Origin: Notamacropus eugenii
Taxonomy: Eukaryota; Chordata; Mammalia; Diprotodontia; Macropodidae
Assembly: GCF_028372415.1 (NCBI RefSeq)
Contig: NC_092872.1
Location: 16,148,479-16,212,478, forward strand
DNA length: 64,000 bases
Direction: 5' to 3'
In this document: one piece after another, positions 34,441 through 46,135 of the stretch
Layout: every line of letters starts with the position of its first letter
How positions within the stretch are numbered: the first letter of the stretch is position 1
Program-made: the position numbers and the translations under genes
The notes under the pieces: generated by a model
What the model was told of the DNA's origin: nothing
Databases searched by the model: none
Seen by the model: only the letters and a program-made list of their open reading frames with translations

Positions 34441-34759
34441 TAAAGTAAAACATAGCTTTCAATGATTTCTTCAGAGAAAGTATAATTTATATGATCTATA
34501 AAGTCTCCAGCTGAAAATCTCTCTATGACTTTGGTGTAAAAATTTCATTAAATTCATGAATATGGTCATGATAATTTTTGATCATTTTTCTCCATAATTT
34601 GCTGAACATTGGAATCAAATGAAGTGTTAAGGATAATTTTTTTTTTGCCAGATGTATTCTCTGGTATCATGGAAAATTATTCTTATGTAAGGACCAAATA
34701 AAAGAAATGTTTTCCATTAATTATCTCAGTGTTTCAATTTATAAAGGGTGTTGTATTCA
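34441..34759. other. Unassigned
   Basis: AT-rich, nothing recognised. Confidence 0.3.
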
Positions 34760-35400
34760 TTGCATATAGTTAGAACTCTAAAAAAAGACTCTTTGCTAAA
34801 ATTATCAAAAAGAGACTAATCTGATCATCCACACTAAAAATAATGAGTATAAGCAATTCATCCTACCCAGATTATGACATACAGCTGGACAGACCCTGGA
34901 GCATCTAGTTTGTCCATCAATATGTATATCACGAGTGAATGTTTTAAATAGATGATGAGTTGGGCTTAGAAATAAGCAGGTGGAAGAGATTGGGTTGTAT
35001 CCCATTTGGGAAACTGTGTGATGCTTTCATTGGATCCCAGTTGGCTTGCTGCTTTGTACACAGTCTCTTAAATATTACTATTTTCTGGGTAATGTTATAT
35101 GGCTTTAAATCCTGGATCATCACAATATCTGAAGAATTAAATTATAAACCACCTAAACAAATGATAGATGGAAGTCACAAGTAGACTGCAAGATATTGGC
35201 AATAGATTGGCATGGAAAAAGTTTCTAGAAACACATCACTTAGCATGTGGACCAAGGGAGTAAGGTAAGTAGACGGCATGTAGTAGAGAGCAAAATGTGA
35301 AGAAAGAAAGCCTTGAGGACTCCATTGGACTCTTCAGAGTGCCAAGAGAATGCGAACAAAGCTTTTTAGGATATTAAGGATATCATAATTTGGAGTTTTG
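34760..35400 (+). mobile_element. RTE-type LINE ORF2 C-terminal relic
   Basis: The frame at 34960-35184 reads EISRWKRLGCIPFGKLCDAF, then CFVHSLLNITIFWVMLYGFK and SWIITISEELNYK. This matches the RTE C-terminus E(I/L).RR..AGW.AFGK...F........FN..VLP...YG.ETW..T...E.KL. Downstream SMWTKGVR and a decayed RW..RV..W continue the family end. Stops and shifts flank this frame. Confidence 0.65.
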
Positions 35401-35572
35401 TCTGGAAATAGGAATGAGACTCACAAAGGCAGGAGAAGAGGTAAGAATTGTGTGCTCTCTTCTTAAAGGAGTACACGTATTAATGAAATCGTAGGTCTTC
35501 AGAGTTTCAGAGCAAACTGATGATTATAAGTTTAATAGCTACAGTTGGGAATTGATAAAGTTGTCATTACGA

Positions 35573-35750
35573 TTGGTGGTTGTCCATTCTCAAAAAGGAC
35601 TACAATGAAATCCCTATGCTGGGGACAAACGTACAGTGTGTCTGACTGTGGCTGATCAGACTGATCTGAGCTTGGAAGGCTTTATCACAGGGCAGGTGCA
35701 AACATCCACTTGAACATTTGGAGTGCAAATGACGTCACTGAATAATAACG
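35573..35750. mobile_element. Marsupial short repeat (RTE-linked SINE)
   Basis: GTTGTCCATTCTCAAAAAGG, GTCTGACTGTGGCTGATCAG, GAGCTTGGAAGGCTTTATCA and CATCCACTTGAACATTTGGA recall a common marsupial short element associated with RTE LINEs. Orientation not assigned. Confidence 0.6.
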
Positions 35751-35869
35751 ATGACAACTCACACTTATGCAGTTTTTACCAGATATTTGATTTCACCAGT
35801 GTAAAGATAACCCAAAGAGGAGTTTCTTATATAATTCAGATCTGCAACTGTCTTGACAATTTAGTCTTA

Positions 35870-36110
35870 CAGGGTGGTGCCTAGAACATTGAGATGCTAA
35901 GTGACTTGCCTGGAATCGTCTAGCTCACACATGTCAGAGGCAGAACTTGAATCCAGTTCTTTCTCCTCCATTCTGCTTCCCATGTAACATTTTATGGTTT
36001 ACAAACTTCTTTTCTTCTCACAATCATGTGAGGCAGGAAATACAGAGTATCGCCTTTATTTTAGAGATGAGAAAACGAGTCTCAGAGAGATGAAATGATC
36101 TGAAAGCATA
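35870..36110 (-). mobile_element. MIR-type SINE, antisense
   Basis: Two antisense MIR-like cores in tandem: AAGTGACTTGCCTGGAATCG with CAGAGGCAGAACTTGAATCC, then GATGAGAAAACGAGTCTCAG. Confidence 0.65.
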
Positions 36111-36177
36111 AGTAAAAAAAAAATTAACTCTTTGCACTCCAGTTTTCTCATCTATAAAATTCAGGCTTTTGTCTAGA

Positions 36178-36350
36178 TAAGTGGTGCCAAATTCATGTAG
36201 AAATGGATCCTTGATGACTACATGTGGTTTAGAAAACTATAATTTAACATTATTTTGTATTGTATTTTTATTTATTTTGTTAAACATTTCCTAATTATAT
36301 TTTAGTCTAGCAACACTGTGGAGTTTTGATGACTGAGTCTGACACCTCTG
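36178..36350. mobile_element. Short non-autonomous DNA element, hAT-like
   Basis: The left end AGTGGTGCCAAATTC and the right end GAGTCTGACACCTCT are imperfect inverted repeats of the CAGGGGTGTCAAACTC type. The interior (GTTTAGAAAACTATAATTTA, TTTTGTTAAACATTTCCTAA) matches a widespread marsupial repeat. Confidence 0.6.
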
Positions 36351-37809
36351 AGACCTCAAAGACTCTCACCCATGCTGCCTTCGTTCCCACAATGGTACTG
36401 AAACTTCTTTTTATCTCTAAGGAGAGAAGAAACTTTAGTAGAGGCTATGTTTAATTCTAGGGCTATTTTCCAAGAGGTTTCCCTTTTCCATAGCATGGTC
36501 TACCCATTTATAGCAAACATTCAGAAGGAAACAAAAACCCATTTATCTTTTTTTTTTTCTGGAGAAAAACTCATTATAAAAGTATAGACAACAAATAAAC
36601 AAGATTTAAGGGTAAGCAATGCCAGTTAGCTAGGCAATGGTGAGAGGGAGGAAATGGAAAGATGATAAATTCACACAGTTCTGTGTGGTAGCAAATTTGG
36701 TGCAGACATGTCAGTATTGAAGCGGATCAGAGAGCCAGATACAGCTCTAACTGCTCATGATTATATTCAATGTGGTATAGCAGTGCCCTTCCCTTACAAA
36801 ATATCAGCCACGACATCTTCTCTCTCTTTCCTCTCCCATTCTCTCAAAGAATATCAAATGTTCCCTAGGCTTCCTCAAGTCTTTCATGGCTTCCACTTTC
36901 CATGATCCTTCAGTCCCTCTTTTCAGTTAAAAAGTAAAGTAAAAAATGTATACTTCTAATTAGGCCAATTTCCAATAAGAGACTGGAATCCTTGCATTTT
37001 GAAAAAATCTCACTTTTTAGAAGTTAAATTTATCATTATAAGGCAGTTTTAACTACTTACGTTTTCTAGTCATATAAACAAATGGGCTCAATTTTAAAAA
37101 GTCATATATTTAAGAAGTCATTGCTCTCTGAGATTCTCAACTGAGAAGCTGGATTTACATGCCAAGAGTGATTGCCATTATTATTTCTATACAGGAAAGA
37201 ATTTTATTTTTTTCCTTTTACTGTGCACTGCCTTATCAGACACTGGATTGAGAATCAGTTAATCCAGGGTTTTCAGTTGGCCAATATCCAATTACACTGA
37301 CTGCCTCTGTGTGATGGACCATACAGCAATCTATTGTTAAGTTAAGAAGACTCCAAAAATATCGATTTAACAAAAACACTGCTTTATTTCAATGGCTTGA
37401 CATAAATATAAACTTTGTCCAATGCATCATTTTGTGGAGGAATATAGTTTGGTAGCTAAAATAATTTTTTCTTCCTGATTTTAATCTTGCTTTAAAATTA
37501 TCTTCCCGAATGACTGATGGAAGGTCTTTTAAAGTACTGTCATCTCAGTTTTCCCATCAACGAAATGTGGAACTGAGAGTGAAGGGATAACTGGTAGGTA
37601 ATTTCTCTGGGTCTGCAAAAAGCCTGGTGCAGCCACTGGACATTTTGTTCTAGTTCATGTCTTATCTCCCCCTCTCCTCTTTGTTATATGATATCTTAAG
37701 CTCTGGTTTAAAGCACTTTCCCCTGTTCGGGGTAGGACTCTTTAAGTGGAATCCTTTATCCATGTCTCTTAAGACTCTTTAGAGTTCTGCTTCCTAAAGA
37801 ATTATGATT
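36351..37809. other. Mostly unassigned
   Basis: No firm repeat. The frame at 36708-36905 has no recognisable product. 37000-37340 has the mixed texture of single-copy DNA. Confidence 0.3.
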
Positions 37810-38200
37810 TCCTGCCACTAATTAGCTAGATGTCCACAAGGTCACCAATTTTTCTATATCTCAGTTTCTGCATCTGTAAAATGAGAGGAAACATGTTCTA
37901 GTGGACAGGGAACTGGCCTTGATGTTATGAAGACCAGTGTATTAAAGTATTATCTTAGTCACGTACTAGTTGTATGAGTCCTTATTAAATCATCTACTTT
38001 CTGTGCTCTAGGCCACTTGCTGCATTGAAGACAGTAGATGATAGGTGCTGTTAAAGAGTTTCCCCTTAGTTCCATATACTAATGAAATCATATATCTTTC
38101 CCTCAACTTTTATACCCCAAAATAAAAAGAGAAATTTGGGCTAGATGATCTCTGAATTCACTTCTACTTCATAAGCCTATGACATTCTATCTTGTAACAC
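37810..38200 (+). mobile_element. SINE cluster: MIR, marsupial SINE, THER1
   Basis: 37810-37880 is a MIR core (CTCAGTTTCTGCATCTGTAA). 37885-38110 is a marsupial SINE (GTTCTAGTGGACAGGGAACT, GGCCTTGATGTTATGAAGAC, then TTCCCCTTAGTTCCATATAC and TAATGAAATCA). 38125-38200 is a THER1 tail (TGGGCTAGATGATCTCTGAA, CTATGACATTCTATC). All read on the + strand. Confidence 0.65.
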
Positions 38201-40096
38201 TAGTGAGATACATAATTGTCAGATGCTTTTTTAGTCTTATCCCTAAAGCTATCTTGTTTGACTTCCAGGAGCTCTTTTTTATATTGGTACTTATTGTTTT
38301 ATCCTTTGTGTTTATTTTTCATTTCTGTTTTATGTAGTACAGATCATATCAGTGCAATCATTGTATTCTAGCCCATGCCCCTAAAGAAGGGAAATTAAAT
38401 GATTCCTCTTTCTAATACTCTTAGAATTTCCTTTTGATTCTCTGAAATAACTTTCTACTAGTTCTATATGAATCCAGTTCTTTGATCTAAGAAAACAGAA
38501 TATAATGATGGCTACTAGTTCCACATATATTAAAAACACATATAGTGCCCCTTATCCCAAGTCACAAAGTCTTAAAATAGTCAAGTGAGAATCTCAACTC
38601 CTTTCTCAGGAGAACAAGATCCATCTCACACATAGAGCTACTAGAAGAATTTTTCTTGATGTACCTAACCATCCAGTTTCTGAGACCATACAAGGACTAA
38701 GCAACAATCGTAGCTGGCACTTGAGATTAGAGCAATAGAATGTTCAGGAAGGGTGCTACTGCCTTCCTGTTGGATCATCTTCCATTTCTCAAGAACAGAT
38801 TCGAACTGGAGTCAATAAGATTTAATTTCTGTAATTTCTAACAGTTCTCTAGGTTTTTTAACCACTCTAATCTTACTACTTCTTCTTAATGTTCTTTTCA
38901 TAAGAAGAAATTGATGGGAAGGAGACTACAAAGTCATTCCTCAATGAGTTTAATTTCAGAAGAAAGAAAAAGAAAACTAAAAGAAGTTGGTATTGAATAT
39001 TTTTATATGCAATGGTCAAAAGCTTAAAAATAGAAACATTAGGAATGATAATATATAATGGGAATAATTAATGAACCATAGTTGTCTCATGTAACTACAG
39101 ATTATAATAGAACAAACAGAAAAGTACGAGGCAGTTTATAGTCTGAGTTAAACAAAGATTATAGGAATATTTGTTGTTTTATATGAAAATTGTTACTCTT
39201 CACCTAGTTATCAATTCAAGGAAATTAAAGGCTGATAATTGAAGATTAACATAAGAAAAGAAAAATCTGGGTTAAAGACTAGGAAGATACACCAGAAATG
39301 GACATTGGGGCTGAAAGATGCCCTAGTTTAAGTTTTTATATCAAAGACAGACTTCAAAGCAGGAAGATCACATTTTAAAGGAAGCTGATGGAACCTTCAA
39401 ACAGAAGGTTGGGGGCAGCGATTGCATAGATCTTAAACAACACCTTTGGGAACCTGTCATATAGAAGGATCAAGTGAATTGGAGTCTGAAGAGAAGAAAG
39501 ATGCTATTGGCACATATATAGAACCTGCCAGAGTACCATTAGGTGTTCTATAAATGTACTTTTTCTTAGCACTCTAACTAAAGCATGGCCACTGGGGTTT
39601 TGTCCAAGGGAGGAAGTTTAGAAGATGCTAATGGTAATGTTATAGGCTGTGTTTCCTCCCATTCCATCTCCTGTCCCATGAGTAATAGCTTGGTATCTTC
39701 CCAATGAGATTTGCCAATAGCCTGCTTCTCCATGACCTCATCATTTGAATCTCTCCATTGATAAGCTTGTTTTTGTTAACCGTGAATTGTATAAGATACA
39801 AATTCTGTGAACTGTCAATGGAGTCTGTGTATTTATGTGTCGGTGTACCTTTATTTGCCAGGATAGTGAAATCTAATAAGTTTGATGATGGAATTCCATG
39901 CACATTGCTTTCTCCTGACCCATGCTTCTCTGGTCATTTATATTTCTCAGAATTGCTTTAGTTTAGGAGCATTGCTGATGTCATATACATGTAGCTAGGC
40001 AAGGATGTGACAGTTGAGAATCTTTACATGAATTATTAAAACCCTTTCCATACTTACATGGGGAATAGACTTGAGCAAACAGATCTCTTATCAGGT
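38201..40096. other. Unassigned
   Basis: No repeat signature I can name, and no coding remnant. The minus-strand frame at 39640-39903 and its overlap on the + strand show no family. Confidence 0.3.
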
Positions 40097-40352
40097 TGTT
40101 GTGGTTGTTTAGTCATTTTCATTTATGTCTAACTCTTCATGATCACATTTGAGGTTTTCTTGTCAGAGATAATAGAATAGTTTGCCATTTTTTTCCAGTT
40201 CATTTTATAGCTAAGGAAACTCAGGCAAACAGGATTAAGTGACTTGCCCAGGGTCACACAGCTAGTTATTGTCTGAGACCATATTTGAACTCTGGAAGAT
40301 GAGTCTTCCTGACTCCAGGTTTGGTACTCTATCCATTGTGCCACCAGCCACC
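40097..40352 (-). mobile_element. Marsupial tRNA-SINE, full length, antisense
   Basis: Runs from GTTGTGGTTGTTTAGTCATT (reverse of the tail) through AAGTGACTTGCCCAGGGTCA, CACAGCTAG and CTTCCTGACTCCAGGTTTGG to CTATCCATTGTGCCACC (reverse of the head). Confidence 0.9.
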
Positions 40353-40750
40353 ATCAAACAGATTCAAAAGACTTCTCTTACTGTGTAACACTTTTTTAAA
40401 AAAATTTTTATCATGAAAGCTAGAAGGAATTGCTCTAGGCTAAGACCTCGAAACATAAAGAATAAGTAGCATGTTTTGGAGTGCTTGCTTAACAACAGCC
40501 TCTGGGTGGTAGACCACAGTTCTTCCTTGTAGGCATCTCAACTTCTGAATGACAAAATCTTGAATTTACTGTGACAACCAAGGCCTAAGTTACACGTACT
40601 GCTTTTCATGCCAACCAGTACAGAAAATCTATGGTGACATTTGCCAGTTTCAGGGTCCAGCCTTTTGTGAAGGAGTTTCTTGACTTCTGAAAAATAGTTG
40701 TGGAAGTTCTCATAATCAAGGAAACAGGAAAGCAAGGATTGAAATACCTA

Positions 40751-40809
<59 letters not shown>

Positions 40810-40833
40810 CCTCTCTACCTCTCTATCTCTCTA

Positions 40834-40896
<63 letters not shown>

Positions 40897-40940
40897 ATCC
40901 ATCTGTCTGTCTGTCTATTTATCTATCTCTGCCTCTCTCT
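40751..40940. repeat. (CTAT)n compound microsatellite
   Basis: Two CTAT blocks (40751-40808 and about 40834-40896) separated by an imperfect CTCTAC/CTCTAT spacer, ending in CTGT and CTCT units. The tyrosine/leucine/serine-repeat frame across it is not a gene. Confidence 0.97.
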
Positions 40941-41210
40941 TTAAGAATAAATAAGGGGTTATTTGAATCAAGGATAATAGTATTTATAGGAGGAGTTTGC
41001 AAGGGTTATATTTAGTATTTTCAATTATAGAAATGAAAATACTGACAATGGATTTATAGACAAAAATATAATAGTTATAGCTGCTGCTATATATTTCCTG
41101 TTAATGCTAAAAAATGGCTTCTCACAGGGCTATGTTAATTAAGGATGTCATTATAAGCTAAATAATAGTAATATTATGATTTTTGTGGGGTAGATCTGGA
41201 CTTGTCAGCT

Positions 41211-41473
41211 AGATGGGTAGCTACATGGTGCAGTGGAGAGAGTGCCAGGGCTGGAGTCATGAAGACCCATCTTCCTGAATTCACATATGGCCTCAGATAC
41301 TTACTAGCTGTGTGACTCTAGGCAAAGCGCTTAACCCTGTTTGCCTCAGGTTCCTCACCTGTGAAATGAACTGGAGAAGGAAATAGCAAACCACTATAGT
41401 ATGTCTGCCAACGAAACCCTAAATGAGGTCACAAAGAGCTGGACAGAACTCAAAAATGACTCAATATCAACAA
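41211..41473 (+). mobile_element. Marsupial tRNA-SINE, full length, sense
   Basis: Head GGGTAGCTACATGGTGCAGT, B-box region with GGCCTCAGATACTTACTAGC, CTGTGTGACTCTAGGCAAAG, GGTTCCTCACCTGTGAAATG, and tail GGAGAAGGAAATAGCAAACC, CACAAAGAGCTGGACAGAAC. Confidence 0.9.
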
Positions 41474-41479
41474 GAAACA

Positions 41480-41690
41480 ACTGGGCCTGTCATTTTATTT
41501 GTGTAGGGGACACAAGGTAAAGAAACTCCCTCTGTCAATGTAGACAGTATCCTTATCAAATAGTCTTCATGGGATGTCTGGGAGTACTGAGAGGTTGGTC
41601 ATACAGCCAACATGTGCTAGATCAATAACTAAACCCATGTCTTTCTGATTCTTAGGCATGCTCTATGTCCTTGAAGCCAAACTATGTCTC
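41480..41690 (-). mobile_element. Second marsupial SINE type, antisense
   Basis: AAAGAAACTCCCTCTGTCAA, GGGAGTACTGAGAGGTTGG, CATACAGCCAACATGTG and CATGTCTTTCTGATTC follow the reverse of the SINE seen in sense at 37885-38110 and 50690-50910. Confidence 0.65.
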
Positions 41691-41699
41691 ATTATGAAA

Positions 41700-42170
41700 A
41701 TAGTAGGGGCAAAAATGCATTAAAAAATCTCCATCAATGTTAGTTTTGAATGTAGCAGAATCCTAGCTAGTAGCATTCTAACCATGTTAGGTCTATCAGG
41801 CACAGAAGCCCTTGATGATGAAGCATAAGGGAGTTTCATATTCTAGTAATTAAGTTAGCATTCCATTAAAGATTAATGTGGGCATCCCTTATGGATGGAA
41901 ACTACATCTGATAAACACCCTGAATTTTTAATTGGGTAATGGAAGCATTGCCAGGGAATGATAATTGACACCACAAGGTGCCTTGTTGAACAAAATCCCA
42001 TTACTCTCCATTATCTTAAAAATCTGTTCACATTCTATGCTTGCCAAGGTGGGTAATGCCTACATTTATGTGTCTCCAACTTATTAAATACATCGCTCAC
42101 ATTAAGTTCACGTTCACCTTTATTCTGGCACAAGTGATTGTCAGTTGAGACAGTAGGGACATTCAGGCAG
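41700..42170. other. Repeat-free stretch, possible conserved non-coding DNA
   Basis: No repeat signature. Balanced composition with homeodomain-like TAATT/AATTA cores (for example GGGAATGATAATTGACACC near 41955). Function is only a guess. Confidence 0.3.
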
Positions 42171-42219
42171 AGAAATCCCTCGCCAAATTGGAACTTAGAA
42201 GTGTCTGAGCTAAAACAGG

Positions 42220-42465
42220 AGGTAGTGGAGAGGATGCTGGGCTCAGAGCCAGAAGTACTTGGATTTGAATTTCACTGTGAACATTTAGGGACTGTGTGAC
42301 CATGCACAAGTCATTTGATTTCTCTGAGATTTAGGGGCTTTTTAATCTACAAGATGAGGATTATAATACACAGTACCTACTTCACAAGCTTACTGTGATG
42401 CTCAAATGAGATGTAGGCAAAGAATTTTGCAAAAGTTTAAGTGCTATATGGCATCCATTACTATT
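42220..42465 (+). mobile_element. MIR/THER CORE-SINE
   Basis: GATTTGAATTTCACTGTGAA, CTGTGTGACCATGCACAAGT, CTACAAGATGAGGATTATAA and AGTACCTACTTCACAAGC, in MIR order. Confidence 0.8.
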
Positions 42466-42484
42466 AAATAATTGGGAGCCATAG

Positions 42485-42765
42485 GCATAGGTTCATCAAA
42501 TATAGAGTTAGAAATTTTAGCCATTTTATACTCCAACTACTTCTTAGTACATACGAGGATACCAACCCCTAGAAATGAAGTGACTTGCACTCTGTGAACC
42601 TAGGTTTAAATATTATCCCTGTTGCTTACTGTTTGTATTAACCTGTTTAAACTCATCTGCCTAGGCCTCTGTTTTGTCTTCTATACAATGAGGAGTGGGT
42701 TGGCTAGATGGCCTTTTATATCTATTCTAGATTAAGATCTATAATCCTATAATGTTCTATCTTTC
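42485..42765. mobile_element. Two THER1/MIR fragments in opposite orientation
   Basis: 42485-42595 is antisense (AGTTAGAAATTTTAGCC, GAAGTGACTTGCACTC). 42596-42765 is sense (GGTTTAAATATTATCCCTG, CTGCCTAGGCCTCTG, GGGTTGGCTAGATGGCCTTT, ATAATCCTATAATGTTC). Confidence 0.6.
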
Positions 42766-43159
42766 CCTCTGCCTTAAAACTCCAAACCCTGTTCTTCATC
42801 TTCCTTAGAACTTCTAATGCTTCTCTCCCTCATTTTTTTCCCCAAACCATTACTCCCATCTTGGCCATACTCTTTTCCTTTCCAATTCTTGACCCTTTGA
42901 TGAGTCAGTTCAATTCTATTCTGTCTTCTACTTCTGAGTCCCTTGCTCCTTATCATATCACTAATTAAATTCTTCTAAGCCCCAGACTTGGATTATTCTT
43001 ATGATCTACTGACTTTACTCCTATTCATATAATCCTAAATGAAGTTGAAGAAACTATTCTGCAGGATTTCACTAGACATTTAAATTACATATGGGCCCTC
43101 ACTGCAACAAGGCAATCATTTTATGCTTTCTTAATTAAATCACTACCCCAGGCTAGCTA
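42766..43159. other. Unassigned C/T-rich, possible L2
   Basis: Pyrimidine-rich like the L2 downstream, but no diagnostic L2 block was recognised. Confidence 0.3.
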
Positions 43160-43445
43160 GCTGGCATGATGAAAGGAGTTCTGGGCCGGAAGTCACAGTG
43201 ATGTGATTTCAAATCCATTCTCAGACACTTACTAATTGTGGGATCCTGGGCAAGTCACTTAATCTCTATCTGCTTCCATTTCCTTGTATGTAAAATAATA
43301 AATAAATAATTAAATAAATAAATGAACAAACAGAAAAATAAACAAGTAAGAAAAACACGTACCTCACAGAGTTGTGAAGTTCATGAGATAATATCTGTAA
43401 ATCGCTTAGCACAGTGAGGTAGACATAATACGTTCTTGCTCCCAC
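43160..43445 (+). mobile_element. MIR/THER SINE with an internal (TAAA)n expansion
   Basis: GATTTCAAATCCATTCTCAG, ATCCTGGGCAAGTCACTTAA and TTGTATGTAAAATAATAAAT lead into TAAA units (about 43293-43326), then the tail resumes (TACCTCACAGAGTTGTGAAG, AATCGCTTAGCACAGTG). Confidence 0.8.
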
Positions 43446-43449
43446 CCTT

Positions 43450-45330
43450 TGCTTTCCCTCTTCACTATCCAGCTCAACACAGCAGTTTTTTCAAACATTT
43501 TTATCCCTCCTCAAACCTCTACAGCTTCCTCTCCATTTCCTCTCTCACCTGGGAACCTTACTTCATATTTCACTGAACAAATGAAGACCATTTATCAAGA
43601 GCTTCCTCTTCTCTTTCTTCCTCATTTTCTACTATTATCTTCTCTTACGTGAACAGGTGGCCTTCCTCTTTGCCAGAGGAAATTCCTCTATATCCACAAA
43701 TGATCCCATCTCATTCTTTGCTCTCTAGAAGATTGCTTCCTCTACCAACCTCACTCCCTCACCAGTCTTCAATCCTTTTATTTCTACTGGCTGCTTTGCT
43801 GCTGTCTATAATCACACTCATGTCTCCCACATCCTCAAAAAACCCCTCCTTGATCAGTCCATCCCATTAGCTGCAGTCATATCCCTCCAACTTTTCAATC
43901 AGTCTACAACCAATGGCTCTACTTTTCTTACTTTCACCTTCTGTCTTCTTAACTCCCTGCTGGGTGGCTTCCAACTGTATCATTAGTAAGTGGAATTGCT
44001 CTCTCCAAAGTTACCCAAGATCTCAATTCCCAAATCTAATGATCTCTTCTCAATTGTCATACTTCTTCACCTCTCTGCAGACTCTCTCTAGGTTTTTAGA
44101 GCACTGCTCTTTCCTTGTTCTTCTACCTCTTTGACCTTTTCTCAGTCTCTTTTGTAAGATCTTCTTCCAGGTCACACCTGCTAGCCAGGGGTGTCCCACC
44201 AAGGTTCTGTCCTGGATTCTCTTTTCTTTTCCCTCTATACTGTTATGCTTAGTGATATCATCAATTTCCATGGATTCAATTTTCATCTCTATCCAGATGA
44301 TTCTCAGATCTATTTATCCATCTCTAGCCTCCCTCCTGGTCTGTCTTCAGATGACTTTAGTCATCTCTGACATCCTGAAGTTGGATATCTTTAACTAGAT
44401 ATCTTGTCGAAATGTTAAAATCAACATATCCAAGACCTACTTCATTATCTTTCCCCCTGAATCTTCCCCTCTTCCTAACTTGCCTATAATTGTCAAAGGT
44501 ACCACAAAGCATCTTCTCAATGACCCAAACTCACAATCTGGGTGTCATAATCAACTCCTCCTTTTCTCTTACCCCTCCCCCAGTCCAATTGGTTGCCTAG
44601 TGCTTTAGTGTTTACCTTTGCAAGATGTTTTGTATATGCCTTCTTATATTCTCTGATATGAGACCTTCTCAGGTCCTCATCAACTTATGCAGTAGCTTTC
44701 TGGTTGGTCTCCATGCCTCAAACTTCTCTACACTCTTCAGCTGTTAGACTGATGTTCGTAAATCTGAGTACATCATGCCTCTCCAGTAGATCCCTGTTAC
44801 TTTTAATATCAAATACAAAATCCTGCTGACTTTTTAATGCCCTCCATAACCTTTCCCCTTCCTATTTTTCTAATTTCCTTATATTTTACTCCCCTCCACT
44901 TAATAAATGCTTTGTGAATGTTGCATGCCCCCATGTATTCTGTGATCCAGTGATTCTGGCCTCCTTTCTCTTCCTTATGTAAGACACTCCACCTCTTGAT
45001 TGCTTTTCCCCTGGCTGTCTCCCATGTCTTGAATGCTTTTTCTTCTTGTCTTTGCTTCTGCCTTTTCTAGCTTCCTTTAAATCTCTGCTAAAATTCCACT
45101 TTCTAATAGAAGGTTTTCCTGGTCCCTCTTAATATTAATATCTTCCCTCTGAGATTGCCTCCAATTTGCCATATCTATCTTGTTTGTACATAGTTGTGTA
45201 TATGTTGTTTTGCTCATAAGACTATAAACTTCTTGAGGGCAGGGACCATGTGCTTTTTATTATTATTTTCTTTCTGGAACCTTTAGTGCTTAAAACAACA
45301 CAAGATAGAGAGTAAGCTTTAATACATGTT
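43450..45330 (+). mobile_element. Long L2 segment with RT coding remnants
   Basis: About 1.9 kb in L2 ORF2 order: TTCACTGAACAAATGAAGAC, CTCATGTCTCCCACATCCTC, GGTTCTGTCCTGGATTCTCT, then the reverse-transcriptase core FHLYPDDSQIYL around 44281-44312. The catalytic YADD appears there as YPDD (44290-44301). Then come CCAAGACCTACTTCATTATC, AACTCACAATCTGGGTGTCA, TTCTGGTTGGTCTCCATGCC and the tail (GAGGGCAGGGACCATGTGCT). Many stops and shifts. The most complete L2 in the window. Confidence 0.9.
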
Positions 45331-45359
45331 GATGAGATATTTTACAAAATTATAGAGCA

Positions 45360-45880
45360 TGGGTTGCTCAAGGAATACTAGTGCCTCTGGTGTGAGGCTT
45401 GCCAGATTGTTTTCAGGGCTACTCATCTGCCTTTGGTGTCTACTTGGCAATCAACTCTCACCTGTGACTCCAAGAAGCTATAGCATGAACAAACCACACT
45501 CTAGTAAACTTTCTCATCACACAGGCTTAGTTGAGGGTAACCAATGGGTCTTAAACCCATTAGTGAGTTAGGAACATGTCCATTCCAACCATGTGAAGAC
45601 TTCCCTTGGTGGAATGGGTGAATGTGGACACTGTGTTCCAACTGCCACAAGGGTGTATGAAGAAGGTGCTGTGGAGCACTTAGAGCTTGGGCAGACTTCA
45701 AAGACACCAAGGTCATGCACTGCCATCACCAGTCTTCTTGACTTTTGTCTTGCCACTGGACTCTGATGAGTCTATAAGACAGAGTGAAGATGACAACTTT
45801 GTGTAATTCTGCCTCACTTAAATCCAATTCCCACACAAGTTAAGAAACCATCCTGTTAAATCATTGCTCCCCTTTGAAAA
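45360..45880 (-). mobile_element. Marsupial RTE-linked repeat, antisense
   Basis: GGGTCTTAAACCCATTAGTG, CCTTGGTGGAATGGGTGAAT, GCTGTGGAGCACTTAGAGCT, AAAGACACCAAGGTCATGCA and TCTTGCCACTGGACTCTGAT are the reverse of a common marsupial repeat that joins RTE-derived and SINE-like modules. The two minus-strand frames here are incidental. Confidence 0.65.
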
Positions 45881-45904
45881 TGTAGGACAAACAACACATG
45901 TAAA

Positions 45905-46135
45905 GATTCTTAATCTGGGACATTTAGACCTTCAAGGGGTCCATAAATTGACTTCACAAGGTCTATAGACCTGGATGAGGAAAAAAAGTGTATCTTTATT
46001 TCCACCATCCTCCGACAAAAATTTAGAAATTTAATTTCTAATTAAAATTCCTTCTATTTATTTAAAGCCATTATTTTAGGAAGCATTCATTGGTTTCACC
46101 AGAATGCCAAAAGGGTCCATGACACAAAAGAGCTT
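45905..46135. mobile_element. hAT-like non-autonomous element, copy 1
   Basis: GATTCTTAATCTGGGACATT, CTTCAAGGGGTCCATAAATT and GGTTTCACCAGAATGCCAAA, GGGTCCATGACACAAAAG resemble a mammal-wide element with ends GGTTAAGAACCCCTG. Shares its ends with copy 2 at 53140-53345. Confidence 0.6.

Noticed and set aside
34960-35184. 74-residue + strand frame as a host gene
   Set aside because: It matches the RTE ORF2 C-terminus.
40700-40954. Open frame made of tyrosine/leucine/serine/isoleucine repeats
   Set aside because: It is the CTAT microsatellite read in frame.
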